This document shows, piece by piece, positions 17,974 to 26,763 of a stretch of 64,000 bases of DNA (its first letter is position 1; every line of letters starts with the position of its first letter). Source of the DNA: a virus; the IMG/VR virus record IMGVR_UViG_3300040758_000047, positions 1 to 64,000 of that record, one strand, 5' to 3'. A program made the position numbers and the translations under genes. The notes under the pieces were generated by a model that did no database searches, had not been told where the DNA came from, and was given only the letters and a program-made list of their open reading frames with translations.

Positions 17974-19917
17974 TCACTGAATCCAACTGCCCATCACCAG
18001 CGGAGGGAGAGCGCCCGGCATCGTGCCATCGCTCGCGGCGTTCGCCTGGTTGATGTTAAGCGGCTGGTACCAGCTCGCCATCGTCGCGTAAATGATGTGC
18101 GGATCGCACTTCGACGGGGGGGCTACGCTGGTGATCCCCGCTGTCGCCGCTAGCGGAACATTGAACAGCGCCATGCAATTGGCTAGGTCCGCCATCGTTC
18201 CCGGCCCTCCGATCAGCGCATCGTAGTCCACCAAGCCCCGGTAAGGACCCACTCCTGCATAGCCGGTGCTCGATCCACTCGGCATATTCGACCACACCGG
18301 GCTCACGCTGGAGATATCTCCATAGGTCGCGCTCGGATGGGCTGCCGTGCCGTTGTCCCAGTGGTTGCCTTGAGCCGCCGAAGGCCAATAATTATTCGTG
18401 TTCCCCGCCGTCCAGTTGTTGCATGCCGCACCGCCCCACGTGCAGGCGGTTGCATTGTAGGTATTGCTCGTGTCCGGCTCGATACCGTAAGTCCACCCGA
18501 AGACTAGGTTGTCTTTGGCAATCACGTTGACATCGGCGTTGCCGGTAGATTCGCCGGGGGAGAGCCCTTGACTTTCGCCTGCCGCGTCGGGCAGCGATGC
18601 GATGACCGTGTTGTGAGACTCGGTGGTCCCGTTTGTGCCGCCGTTGCCGATGGAGTGAAAACAGATGTTTGTGTTGACGGGCTCGCTGCCGATTACCAGA
18701 CCCACGTTGCGCGTCACGCAGACGTTGTGGGCGAAGATGAAATTCGTCGTGTTCGCCGAGCCATTGTACTGAAGCACTCCGCCGCAGCCCTGGCACGCGT
18801 TGACGCTCCGCACGTTCGGCGTGATGCCGATGTTGTATTGGTAGATTGCAGTGCCCGTTCCGCCCGCCTGTCCCGTGCCGTCGTAAATCTCGTACTGATC
18901 GGTGTGGATGTTGGTCGTGTTCGATGGAACCAGCACGATTGAGTCGGGAGTGTTCGAATTGGAATAGTACGTGGTAGCCACGTCGCCGACCACGTTGTAT
19001 TGGGTCAAGATCGGGCTCAGCAGATTGCCGCCCCAGGAACCGGCTCCAAGCAACGGACCTTCATGGGCGCTCGAAGAAAACCACCCGTTCCCGCTGAGCG
19101 TCAGAGAAAACGCCTCATTCGGACTGGTCGCACCCTGATAGAACGTCATGGCGCTTTGCGGATTCATTGCCACGTTGTTCTCGACCAGAATGGGCTTTTC
19201 ACTGTAGTTCGTGTAGTCGCAGATCAAGGCGGTGGTCGAGTTGCATCCCGTATCGGCCGAAAAGCCGATCCAGAGGTTGTTCTCAATAAGGGTCGAACCC
19301 CCATTCCCCCAGACGCTATGGGCTTGGATCGCGTCCCAGCCGCCGCCGGAGAACACCGCGTCGATCAGCTGAAAGCCCGGGGTGCTGCCGCTGTTCCCGA
19401 AACCGACGTTGATACATTGAATGCTCGCGGCGGAAGAGCCGCAGGGCGACGCAACGATCACGTTTTGCAGATTCCAGACCGCATCGCCGTAAGATCCGCA
19501 ACTGCTATCGGCGTGAAATGCGATGGGAGACGTACCGTTCACCGAGTTGACCGTGACGTAGTTGGACGGGCTTGCAGCGCTGAAATCGAGCGTTCCGCTC
19601 TGGCAGACATCGAAGCCGAACATACTGGTGCCCCAGACCGTTCCGGTGCTTGCAAAGAGATAGTTCCGAATCCCGGCACCGTCGAGCTTCAGATCTCCTT
19701 GAACCTTGATCAGCCCCCCCACCGTCCATGTGGGAATGTTGTTAGTCACCGTATCGCCAGCAGCGATTACGACGGCATAGCCCGTCCCGTTGGGCACAAC
19801 TCCCCCAGCCCACGTTGACGTGCTGTTGGCCGGGCCGCCGCCACTGCCGTTCGACGTAACGGTGGTGACGGCGAAACTGAGCGAGCAGAAAGCGAAAATG
19901 GCAAGGATGGTCTTCAT
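17974..19917 (-). CDS. Secreted beta-helix protein with signal peptide
   Basis: About 647 aa. I placed the start at ATG 19917, which overlaps the stop of the upstream gene (ATGA) and gives a clear Sec signal peptide MKTILAIFAFCSLSFA before VTTVTS; the longer open frame upstream is a shadow of the neighbouring gene. The mature part begins with WAGGVVPNGTGYAVVIAAGDTV, typical of right-handed beta-helix proteins with a capping domain, and continues with Asn/Gly-rich turns (ENNVAMN, HNVCVTRN, SHNTVIAS). Polysaccharide binding or cleavage at the cell surface is plausible. No catalytic residues were assigned. Confidence 0.65.
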   Translation of the reverse strand: MKTILAIFAFCSLSFAVTTVTSNGSGGGPANSTSTWAGGVVPNGTGYAVVIAAGDTVTNNIPTWTVGGLIKVQGDLKLDGAGIRNYLFASTGTVWGTSMFGFDVCQSGTLDFSAASPSNYVTVNSVNGTSPIAFHADSSCGSYGDAVWNLQNVIVASPCGSSAASIQCINVGFGNSGSTPGFQLIDAVFSGGGWDAIQAHSVWGNGGSTLIENNLWIGFSADTGCNSTTALICDYTNYSEKPILVENNVAMNPQSAMTFYQGATSPNEAFSLTLSGNGWFSSSAHEGPLLGAGSWGGNLLSPILTQYNVVGDVATTYYSNSNTPDSIVLVPSNTTNIHTDQYEIYDGTGQAGGTGTAIYQYNIGITPNVRSVNACQGCGGVLQYNGSANTTNFIFAHNVCVTRNVGLVIGSEPVNTNICFHSIGNGGTNGTTESHNTVIASLPDAAGESQGLSPGESTGNADVNVIAKDNLVFGWTYGIEPDTSNTYNATACTWGGAACNNWTAGNTNNYWPSAAQGNHWDNGTAAHPSATYGDISSVSPVWSNMPSGSSTGYAGVGPYRGLVDYDALIGGPGTMADLANCMALFNVPLAATAGITSVAPPSKCDPHIIYATMASWYQPLNINQANAASDGTMPGALPPLVMGSWIQ

Positions 19918-22900
19918 GGGTGTACGATGGTGAGCCGCGCGCTCAGCAGCGACGCGGTAGCCGAAGAACCGAGCGTATCGGAACCGTTGCGGTAGATCCT
20001 GCCGAATAGCATCGGCCCTGGCGTGCCTGCAACGCAAGCGCTGGGCAGCGTGAGGGTCTGCGGCCCAATGGCGTTCGAATAGCTCGCCGTAGTCTGCGCG
20101 GTGCTGGTGTACGACCGCGCCGAATCCCAAGCGGGATCGAGGCTCGCGCCTGTCGCGGGAACACAGGCCAATTGCAGATACCACGTGGCCGCACCGCTGG
20201 TCGCCGTGGTCAACCACTCCAGATCGAAGGTCACTGAGGTCCAGGAGTTTGAAAGCTGCGTCTGAAAGACCACCGCTGCCTGCGTTCCAGTCGCCGCGCC
20301 AAGGAAATCTACCTGGCCGAAAATGTTGTTGGTGAGTCCTGCGTGGGGGTTGAATTGCACCTGGTTCGTCCCGGCCGCGAAAGAGAAATTGCAGCCCGCC
20401 ACTCCCAGTTGCGAGAGACACTTGAACTCGCGCAGATCTGTCGTAGTGCTGACGGGGATCTCCGCACTCACGTTTGAGCCGCTCACTTGGAACGTGGCGT
20501 TTTGATAACCGGATGCCGCCGCTGGAGTCGTGCCGTTGAAGTTCGGCGACGTTACAGCGGAGCCATTCACGTTAACACTTCCGCCTCCTCCGCCTCCACC
20601 ACTTCCGCCTCCGCATACAGCCGCTCCAGCTACCCACGTGACATCCGAGCCGGTGCCCGAGGTGGAACATGCCCCAATCGTACAGTTCGAACAGTACATC
20701 TTCGAGCCGTTGCCGATCTGCCCGTTGGCGGTCAATTGGCTGATCTGCGAGTAGGTCTGCGGCTGGTAGGAGTGGACAAAGATTTTCCCTGGATTCCCCT
20801 CGCTGTTCATGTTCCAGGCAAGTGCTCCGTTCGTGATGGTGCTCGTAAGGTTGTCGAACTCGCCGATGGTGCCGATGCCGTACTCGAAGATCTTATAGCC
20901 GGTCGGCGTGGATTGGTCATCGAGAATCGTAAGATTGCGGACGTGGAACTCGGTTGTAACACCGAGAGCGAGCGCATAGTTTGGGCCGCCGTAGAATGAA
21001 CCTGCCCCAGCACCCCACTTTCTGGCCACGTCTCGCAGCGTCAGGCCGTTGACACTTACCAGGCCGCTCGATGTTTCCGACAGCCCAATGTCGTCCAGAT
21101 TCTCAAAGTAACTATTGGACACTTCGAGGCGGTTCACGTAGGCATTCACCCCATAGGACGGACCACCGGAAATCGTCACGTTGCTCAGTTGGAGGGTGGA
21201 GGTGTTCCCAATTGCAGCCCAGTCCACAATTCCTCCCATCATCGACTGCGGATTCGTGGAAAGAATTTGCACGTTCGTCATCTGAACGAACGGGTTACTT
21301 CCAAGATAAAAATTCGCGGTGCATCCCAACCACCGGCATTGAGGTCCTGCCATCCCACCGCCCCGGATAATAATATTAGAATAAGAAATGCTGGAGTTGG
21401 TCGGATTGTACGGCGCCTGACGCACCGGATCGTCCACCATGCCCTCTAGTAGTCCATTGCTCCATGCCACGTTACTAAGTTGGGTCGTGTCGATATTTTC
21501 ACCGTTCTTGACGGTGAAATTGCTGACCGTCGCGCCGCGCTCCTGATCTATCCCGCCAGGAGCGTTGTGGATTGAGATCGATTCATCACTTGAGTTGGTC
21601 ACCTGGAGATCCGAGGCGACTAGATCGACATCACCATTGGAGAGTAGACAACCCGCTACATTCAAACATTGCACACCCTGAATCAACGGGTGATCGTTGA
21701 ATTGACTAATCAGGACGTTCCCAGTGCCACCCGTGCTGCGAAAGTTCGTGACGGTCGGGTAATAGGCATCCTGGATCTGGAAGGCCAACGGAGCCTCAGA
21801 TGTGACCACCGCGCGCGTCGTCCAAACCCATAATCCATCCACCGTCCAGTTGGTAAACTTGGCCCGCGTGCCGCCTTCGAAGTAAAATCCATCGGCGTTT
21901 TGTTGATTGTCGAGCACGAAACGAGCTCCGCCAGACATCGCCCACTCCTGAGAGAATCCGGTACAGGTTGCAATGTGGAATGGAGCCGATGCTGGTGTGT
22001 AAATATGATAATCGCCATCTGGCATATAAATGCTGGTGCCTAGCGAACAAGCGGCGGCAACTGCGGCTGAATTGTCTGGAGCATATTGATAGGTCGCTCC
22101 CGCCGGGAAATCGGGTGAGAAGGACGGACTCACCGTAAGCGTCGTGTTGTTCGTCACGCTCTGGACTACGCTTCGCTGCGGGTGGTGCTGGTAGGTCCAG
22201 CCCGCACCGATCAGCACAGCGGTGTCGGCGCAGGTCCCGTTGGACACTCCCGAGGTCGCAAAGGTGAACGTCTTCGGGTAATCGCCAGTACCCACGCCGG
22301 TGATCGTGTGTGCGCCATTCATGTCGGCGCACGTCCCGGTCGAGCCGTTCACGTAGTAGACCGAATCGCCGACCGTGAACCCAGGCCATTGAAGTGACGT
22401 ACAGGTGGCCACGTTGGAAGTGATCGAGCAACTGAGGTGAGGGGTCGGCGTCACACCGCTGAGAGTGATCGAGTCGGACGCGTAAAACCCATTTGCCACG
22501 CCGCTGGTGGTGATTTCAAAGTTATAGCTTGATGTGGGATCGTTCGTGAAAAACGCTGGCTCGTTGGTGATCGAGTAGGTCCCGTTCAAGGAGCTATTGC
22601 CGGTGCCAGCGATGGTGACGTTGGCTCCGCTCGCCAGTCCATGCGGACTGTTGCAAGTGACGTACCCGACGTTCGCCGCAACCACTATGTTGCAGGCGTA
22701 CTGACCCGCGCCGACTTGCGGGTACATCGTGTGCTGCGTGGTGACGTGATAGGTGTCCACCACCTGGTAGATGGTCCAGCATTGGCCGGGGGCATTGTTG
22801 AGGGTGCCCCCGTAGATCGTCGAGCAGATAACGTCGCCTTTGCTCAACCCGGTGGTGGTCGCGCCGCCGAAGAAAGTGACAATTGAGCCGATGGACTGGA

Positions 22901-23954
22901 TGCCCAATTCGTCCGGGCCGCTGGGCTGGCTGGTGATGTAGCCCGTTCCCGAGTGAACGGTGTCGTAAACGATGATCGGCTGATTAGCCGAAAACAACGT
23001 CGTGAAGGAGGTCCCTGTTCCGGTGACGGTAGCACCGCTTGTTGCCACCGTCCCGAGTCCGGCGAGCGCCGCTTGTCCGCCGACAATTGCCGAGGTGAAA
23101 CTCGTAGGAGAGCTGGAGGTTTTGCCGCCCTGTCCGGGGCACCCCGAGGTGGTGTCGTTTCCGCTGGCGTCCAAACATAGCGGGGTGCCTGCCGACCCCG
23201 ACACTGTTCCCGCCATTTGAACTTTATTCGTATACGTTCCCTGCGAGTTACCATTGAGCAAATTGGCAAGTCCGCTCGCCGCAGTGGTACCACCCGTGCC
23301 GCCCTGGCCTACGAGTAACGGAAAACTAAGGACGAAGCACCCCGAGGTGGTGTCGTTTCCGCTGGCGTCCAAACATAGCGGGGTGCCTGCCGACCCCGAC
23401 ACTGTTCCCGCCATTTGAACTTTATTCGTATACGTTCCCTGCGAGTTACCGCTCAAGAGATTTGCGAGTCCTGTGGCGGCGGTAGTCCCCCCGGTTCCTC
23501 CCTGAGCAAGGGTTAACGGAAAACTAAATGCCCCTACTCCGGTTGAAAAGAAGGGGGTTCGCAGGGCCGTGTAAGTCACCACGGCATTGCCAGTGATTGC
23601 AATCTGGATGTACTTGTGGTTCCCGTTTCCGTAGGCGATAGGCGGGCTGCTCGATTGAGTTATCTGTGAGGCCGTCCCATAACTCGTCCATGGACCCGAA
23701 CAGGATACATCGGAGTAATTGAGGGCAACGGTCCAAGTGCCAGACCCGGAGACAACGCCAACAGAGTGGTAATAGTTGGAGCGTGAAATTGCCGACACAT
23801 TGGACACCACACCAGGGCATCCAGGGATTTCTCCCGCCCAGCTAGAACTGATTCCGTAGATGACCGTTTGCAGGACAGCCTGTTGCACGGACTGTGCGAA
23901 CAGAAGTCCCACGTGGGACGCCGCGAGGAGGGATATCAGGGCAAGTTTGCGCAT
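19914..23954 (-). CDS. Large beta-helix tail-spike-like protein with signal peptide
   Basis: About 1346 aa. ATG at 23954 has AGGAG upstream and gives the signal peptide MRKLALISLLAASHVGLLFA before QSVQQ. The N-terminal third has tail-fibre-type repeats (LAQGGTGGTTAATGLANLL) and a nearly exact 66-residue duplication (encoded by 23139-23252 and 23337-23450). The middle (about 600-1000) is Asn/Ser-rich beta-helix (TVTNFRSTGGTGN, VTNSSDESISIHN), and the C-terminus is a compact beta domain. It looks like a tail spike or depolymerase, yet carries an export signal, which is unusual. A palindrome copy (23906-23919) lies within the signal-peptide codons. Confidence 0.65.
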   Translation of the reverse strand: MRKLALISLLAASHVGLLFAQSVQQAVLQTVIYGISSSWAGEIPGCPGVVSNVSAISRSNYYHSVGVVSGSGTWTVALNYSDVSCSGPWTSYGTASQITQSSSPPIAYGNGNHKYIQIAITGNAVVTYTALRTPFFSTGVGAFSFPLTLAQGGTGGTTAATGLANLLSGNSQGTYTNKVQMAGTVSGSAGTPLCLDASGNDTTSGCFVLSFPLLVGQGGTGGTTAASGLANLLNGNSQGTYTNKVQMAGTVSGSAGTPLCLDASGNDTTSGCPGQGGKTSSSPTSFTSAIVGGQAALAGLGTVATSGATVTGTGTSFTTLFSANQPIIVYDTVHSGTGYITSQPSGPDELGIQSIGSIVTFFGGATTTGLSKGDVICSTIYGGTLNNAPGQCWTIYQVVDTYHVTTQHTMYPQVGAGQYACNIVVAANVGYVTCNSPHGLASGANVTIAGTGNSSLNGTYSITNEPAFFTNDPTSSYNFEITTSGVANGFYASDSITLSGVTPTPHLSCSITSNVATCTSLQWPGFTVGDSVYYVNGSTGTCADMNGAHTITGVGTGDYPKTFTFATSGVSNGTCADTAVLIGAGWTYQHHPQRSVVQSVTNNTTLTVSPSFSPDFPAGATYQYAPDNSAAVAAACSLGTSIYMPDGDYHIYTPASAPFHIATCTGFSQEWAMSGGARFVLDNQQNADGFYFEGGTRAKFTNWTVDGLWVWTTRAVVTSEAPLAFQIQDAYYPTVTNFRSTGGTGNVLISQFNDHPLIQGVQCLNVAGCLLSNGDVDLVASDLQVTNSSDESISIHNAPGGIDQERGATVSNFTVKNGENIDTTQLSNVAWSNGLLEGMVDDPVRQAPYNPTNSSISYSNIIIRGGGMAGPQCRWLGCTANFYLGSNPFVQMTNVQILSTNPQSMMGGIVDWAAIGNTSTLQLSNVTISGGPSYGVNAYVNRLEVSNSYFENLDDIGLSETSSGLVSVNGLTLRDVARKWGAGAGSFYGGPNYALALGVTTEFHVRNLTILDDQSTPTGYKIFEYGIGTIGEFDNLTSTITNGALAWNMNSEGNPGKIFVHSYQPQTYSQISQLTANGQIGNGSKMYCSNCTIGACSTSGTGSDVTWVAGAAVCGGGSGGGGGGGSVNVNGSAVTSPNFNGTTPAAASGYQNATFQVSGSNVSAEIPVSTTTDLREFKCLSQLGVAGCNFSFAAGTNQVQFNPHAGLTNNIFGQVDFLGAATGTQAAVVFQTQLSNSWTSVTFDLEWLTTATSGAATWYLQLACVPATGASLDPAWDSARSYTSTAQTTASYSNAIGPQTLTLPSACVAGTPGPMLFGRIYRNGSDTLGSSATASLLSARLTIVHP
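23139..23252. repeat. 114-bp direct repeat, copy 1
   Basis: Identical over 114 bp to 23337-23450, offset 198 bp (66 codons), inside the tail-spike-like gene. A recent in-frame duplication of a fibre repeat unit. Confidence 0.9.
23337..23450. repeat. 114-bp direct repeat, copy 2
   Basis: Second copy of the 114-bp block at 23139-23252. Flanking sequence between copies has already diverged at synonymous sites, so the identical core may be maintained by gene conversion or be younger than its flanks. Confidence 0.9.
23906..23919. repeat. Palindrome family copy (perfect)
   Basis: GTCCCACGTGGGAC, in signal-peptide codons of the tail-spike-like gene. Confidence 0.75.
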
Positions 23955-24004
23955 CGGCACTCCTGTCTCACGGCGAGAGGGAAGCGCCTGAAATCAGTAT
24001 ACTT

Positions 24005-24748
24005 CTATCCTTTATCCTCTGGTAGGGGGATTTCGCCCGTGATGGCTTGGAGTGCCGAGATCGTTTCCCGATACTGCGCATGGGAGAATGCCGCTGCCTG
24101 CGCATTCTTCAGTTCATTATCCCCGCTATAGACCCGCTCGTGGATGCCCCAAAGAAGCCCTACGAGGGCTATGTCGTCCGGCAGCAGGGGAATTGTATCG
24201 TTCACCGTCGCCATCTGCGTGTTGGTCTTTCTGGTGCCCACAATGGTCAATCCCCGGTGCTGATCGGGAGTCCACACCACGCTATTTCCATCCGTGATGC
24301 TGAACGAGTCGTATTGCCCATGTGGAGGGTCTGGCTCATTCGGGCCTGGGATGTAAACAGAGTCGTAGTTTGGAGCCGGAGCCAAGCCGATAGTCTTCGG
24401 AGGCAGGTTGTCGGTGTAGTACCCAATGGGTATATCCAACTCGCGCCGCCATCCTCTTCTCGTGTTGTTCATGTCGGAAACGGTAACTTTCGGCAGCCAC
24501 CGACCCGCAAGAAAGACCTGCTCGATCGCCATAATGTCGTCAGGGACGGTGTAGGTCGGGACGCCCGCGAACACCGACATGGTCCACACGCGCTTGATAC
24601 AGCCGGTTTGTTTGAGGAAATCGAGGAGGGTCAGATTGGCAAGATCCAAGAATTGAGCTGGCGTAATGCAACCAAGAACAAGACCGTTTGGTGGATCTTC
24701 TAAATAGTCGTAGCAAAGTCGATTATAGATGTCGGTCAGCGTTGCCAT
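24005..24748 (-). CDS. Tail adaptor-like structural protein
   Basis: A 247-aa protein. N-terminal helices (MATLTDIYNRLCYDYLEDPP.. ITPAQFLDLANLTLLDFLKQTG) followed by a beta-rich middle (TYTVPDDIMAIEQVFLAGRWL) and a C-terminal helix (NAQAAAFSHAQYRETISAL). This helix-beta-helix layout resembles podovirus head-to-tail adaptor proteins and also the proteins at 25022 and 26764. Its start overlaps the upstream gene stop by one base. Confidence 0.55.
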   Translation of the reverse strand: MATLTDIYNRLCYDYLEDPPNGLVLGCITPAQFLDLANLTLLDFLKQTGCIKRVWTMSVFAGVPTYTVPDDIMAIEQVFLAGRWLPKVTVSDMNNTRRGWRRELDIPIGYYTDNLPPKTIGLAPAPNYDSVYIPGPNEPDPPHGQYDSFSITDGNSVVWTPDQHRGLTIVGTRKTNTQMATVNDTIPLLPDDIALVGLLWGIHERVYSGDNELKNAQAAAFSHAQYRETISALQAITGEIPLPEDKG

Positions 24749-24990
24749 CAGGACTCACCTGGTTCGATCTCTCGGCTTTCCTCGATCCGTTCGATCAAGT
24801 CGTCGGCCTCTTCCTCAGAACAGTCCGTCGTCTTCCCCCAGCCGTCATAGAACCCTTCGTCAGTGAACCAGTGCTCCAATCCTGTTGCATCCGTGAGATG
24901 ATTCAGAACCTTCCCCAAGGACGCGCTGACGGGAGGCACTAAGGTTAGGATTTCAATCATTCCGCTTTCCCACTGAACACGCAGCTTCAT
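24748..24990 (-). CDS. Hypothetical small acidic protein
   Basis: About 80 aa, start ATG 24990 with GGAG upstream. Very acidic C-terminus (SEEEADDLIERIEESREIEPGES). Lies between two adaptor-like genes; function unknown. Confidence 0.6.
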   Translation of the reverse strand: MKLRVQWESGMIEILTLVPPVSASLGKVLNHLTDATGLEHWFTDEGFYDGWGKTTDCSEEEADDLIERIEESREIEPGES

Positions 24991-25021
24991 GCTGCTTCGC
25001 TCCATACTGGAAGTGCTTGCT

Positions 25022-25687
25022 TCACAACGAACCTTTCCCCTCAGCGGGCTCAAGTTCCTTGGCCAGGAAATAGCGAGGGAATACCACAGACTCATACAGG
25101 AGCATCGCTTTTATACCCCGCACGAATTCTTGGTACACAAGGCTGGCCGCATTGAACGGCGCTCCCACCTCCTTCAACATGATTCTTCCGCGCACATATT
25201 TGACTAGTACTTCCGCCAGTTCGTCATTCAGATCCACCACGTCTCCAGCGTTCACCAGCGGCGTTATGGGGGCCACTCCCTGGACTTCCAGCAGCCCGCC
25301 TCCATTCGCGTCCAAGGGGTGAATCCCGAAGACAGTCAATCCCAAAGGGAACCAGCGGGCTACCTGACCTTCCCATTGGTTTGAATCCACGGCCCAGTTC
25401 CGAAATCTCTGCGCGAGTTTGGCGAGGCTGTATTTTTCCAATTCCTGCTCTTCGTAGTAAACCTTCGTCGGGATCAAGATACCAGAAGGGATCGAGTAGA
25501 GCAGTTGGTTGGCAACGGTGAATCCGGGGACTGGTATGGTGTTCTGGTTCCAGCCGACCAAAAGGTTAGTGCGTCTAAGGACCTCGTTTAAGATTGACGT
25601 GACCTGCGCAGGCACATAGAGGCCAGTGTTATTGTCCAACCCGTCCCATACGAGTTGCTGAAGCGTACTGAGGGTGAACGTGGGCAC
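25022..25687 (-). CDS. Tail adaptor-like structural protein
   Basis: A 221-aa protein with N-terminal TLSTLQQLVWDGLDN..YVPAQVTSILNEVLRRTNLLVGW, a beta-rich centre (LLYSIPSGILIPTKVYYEEQEL) and C-terminal helices. The architecture matches adaptor proteins joining portal and tail in short-tailed phages and parallels the genes at 24005 and 26764. GTG start directly adjoining the upstream gene stop. Confidence 0.55.
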   Translation of the reverse strand: MPTFTLSTLQQLVWDGLDNNTGLYVPAQVTSILNEVLRRTNLLVGWNQNTIPVPGFTVANQLLYSIPSGILIPTKVYYEEQELEKYSLAKLAQRFRNWAVDSNQWEGQVARWFPLGLTVFGIHPLDANGGGLLEVQGVAPITPLVNAGDVVDLNDELAEVLVKYVRGRIMLKEVGAPFNAASLVYQEFVRGIKAMLLYESVVFPRYFLAKELEPAEGKGSL

Positions 25688-25912
25688 CTAATTCCTCACC
25701 CCTTCGTAAAGTCCGGGAACATGGTCCGGTTCTGAGTACTCTCGGAGGTCCGCAGAGTGGTGGATCACTGCTGGCGGATTCAGTTCCTCATCTACGAACG
25801 GCAGGCATTGGCAATGTCTTGAGCGAGCATGAACCATCCAGTCATCGACGGGAACAATGTGGTTTTCGTTTTCCACAACCCACACTTCCCAACCTGAATT
25901 TGACTGGCTCAC
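25688..25912 (-). CDS. Conserved small phage protein
   Basis: A 74-aa protein with WVVENENHIVPVDDWMVHARSRHCQC, then PPAVIHHSADLRE. The HxxxxxCxC ... VIHHSxDxRE pattern is one I recognise from small proteins in other phage tail clusters; role unknown. GTG start, directly adjoining the next gene. Confidence 0.6.
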   Translation of the reverse strand: MSQSNSGWEVWVVENENHIVPVDDWMVHARSRHCQCLPFVDEELNPPAVIHHSADLREYSEPDHVPGLYEGVRN

Positions 25913-25918
25913 GTAGGC

Positions 25919-26137
25919 TCACCGCCTTGTTGCGCCGCGCTTCCTTTTCCGGTGCTGCGCCGCCCGCTTGAAGTTCTCGGCCATAACAGCCTTACGCTTT
26001 GCTAGCCCACCCTTGCGTTTCGCTGCCGCGATCTTGGAACGAGTCGCCTTACCAAAGCTCCCAACGGTTCCGCGTTTCTCCATGGATTCGCGGGCTGCCT
26101 GCATCCACTTGCCGCGCTTCTTGCTCTTGCGTGCCAT
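25919..26137 (-). CDS. Small Lys/Arg-rich protein
   Basis: A 72-aa, very basic protein (MARKSKKRGKWMQAARESM ... HRKRKRGATRR). Ribosome binding site GGGAGGA upstream. One of several basic mini-proteins between virion genes in this window (see 46920, 47075, 49562, 3201). DNA packing or nucleic-acid binding is plausible but not shown. Confidence 0.65.
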   Translation of the reverse strand: MARKSKKRGKWMQAARESMEKRGTVGSFGKATRSKIAAAKRKGGLAKRKAVMAENFKRAAQHRKRKRGATRR

Positions 26138-26170
26138 GCTTCCTCCCTGATCTCACGGCAGTTCAGAGAG

Positions 26171-26449
26171 TCAATCACAGACCGAATCGCCGCTCCTAAA
26201 GGTCCCTCCGCCGCGAGTCTTTCGTTTTGCCATGACGCCGATAGCCTTCCAGTCATGTTTGCGTTGCTTGATTTCGGCGTCGGTAGGCGGAGTCCAATGG
26301 CCAAGTTGAGCAGGGCCGTTGAATATCACCTTGTCTCGGTCCTCGATCCGTTGCTTGGCTTGCATCGCCGCCTGGTCTGGTCCTTTCAGATTCTTGCCGT
26401 AAAGCGGCGTCAGATGGCTGATGTGCCGTTCGAAATTTGCTTGTCCCAT
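26171..26449 (-). CDS. Hypothetical protein
   Basis: A 92-aa hydrophilic protein, no recognised domain. The ATG is preceded by AGGATAAC. It continues the closely spaced leftward gene order. Confidence 0.55.
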   Translation of the reverse strand: MGQANFERHISHLTPLYGKNLKGPDQAAMQAKQRIEDRDKVIFNGPAQLGHWTPPTDAEIKQRKHDWKAIGVMAKRKTRGGGTFRSGDSVCD

Positions 26450-26454
26450 AATGG

Positions 26455-26718
26455 TTATCCTCTTTCCGATGTCCCCAGCGCACGCAAGACGTAAACGGCT
26501 TCGTCGGCCATGTAGTGCTTAGCCATAAATGCTGCCAGTCGATTGGCTATCGTCCCGATGCTTTCCGAAGCGACTCCATTTACATAGGGGATTCTCTTTA
26601 TCCCTCGGCGATTAGGCATAGCCACCAATTGGGACATGGCCCGACTGTCGGTACGGATGTAGCGGTACTTTTCGTTCTCGGCAACCGTTTCCGATTTACA
26701 CTCCGCGCTTCGTCCCAC
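26455..26718 (-). CDS. Hypothetical protein with start codon inside a palindrome
   Basis: An 87-aa protein, no recognised domain. The GTG start lies inside a copy of the palindrome family (26712-26725) and has a perfect AGGAGG nine bases upstream. If the palindrome is bound by a protein, translation or transcription of this gene could be affected. Confidence 0.5.
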   Translation of the reverse strand: MGRSAECKSETVAENEKYRYIRTDSRAMSQLVAMPNRRGIKRIPYVNGVASESIGTIANRLAAFMAKHYMADEAVYVLRALGTSERG

Positions 26719-26725
26719 GTTGAAC
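26712..26725. repeat. Palindrome family copy
   Basis: GTCCCACGTTGAAC, containing the GTG start at 26718. Confidence 0.65.
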
Positions 26726-26763
26726 CTCCTAACTTGATTGTACCGAAACGCACGACACGGCTC

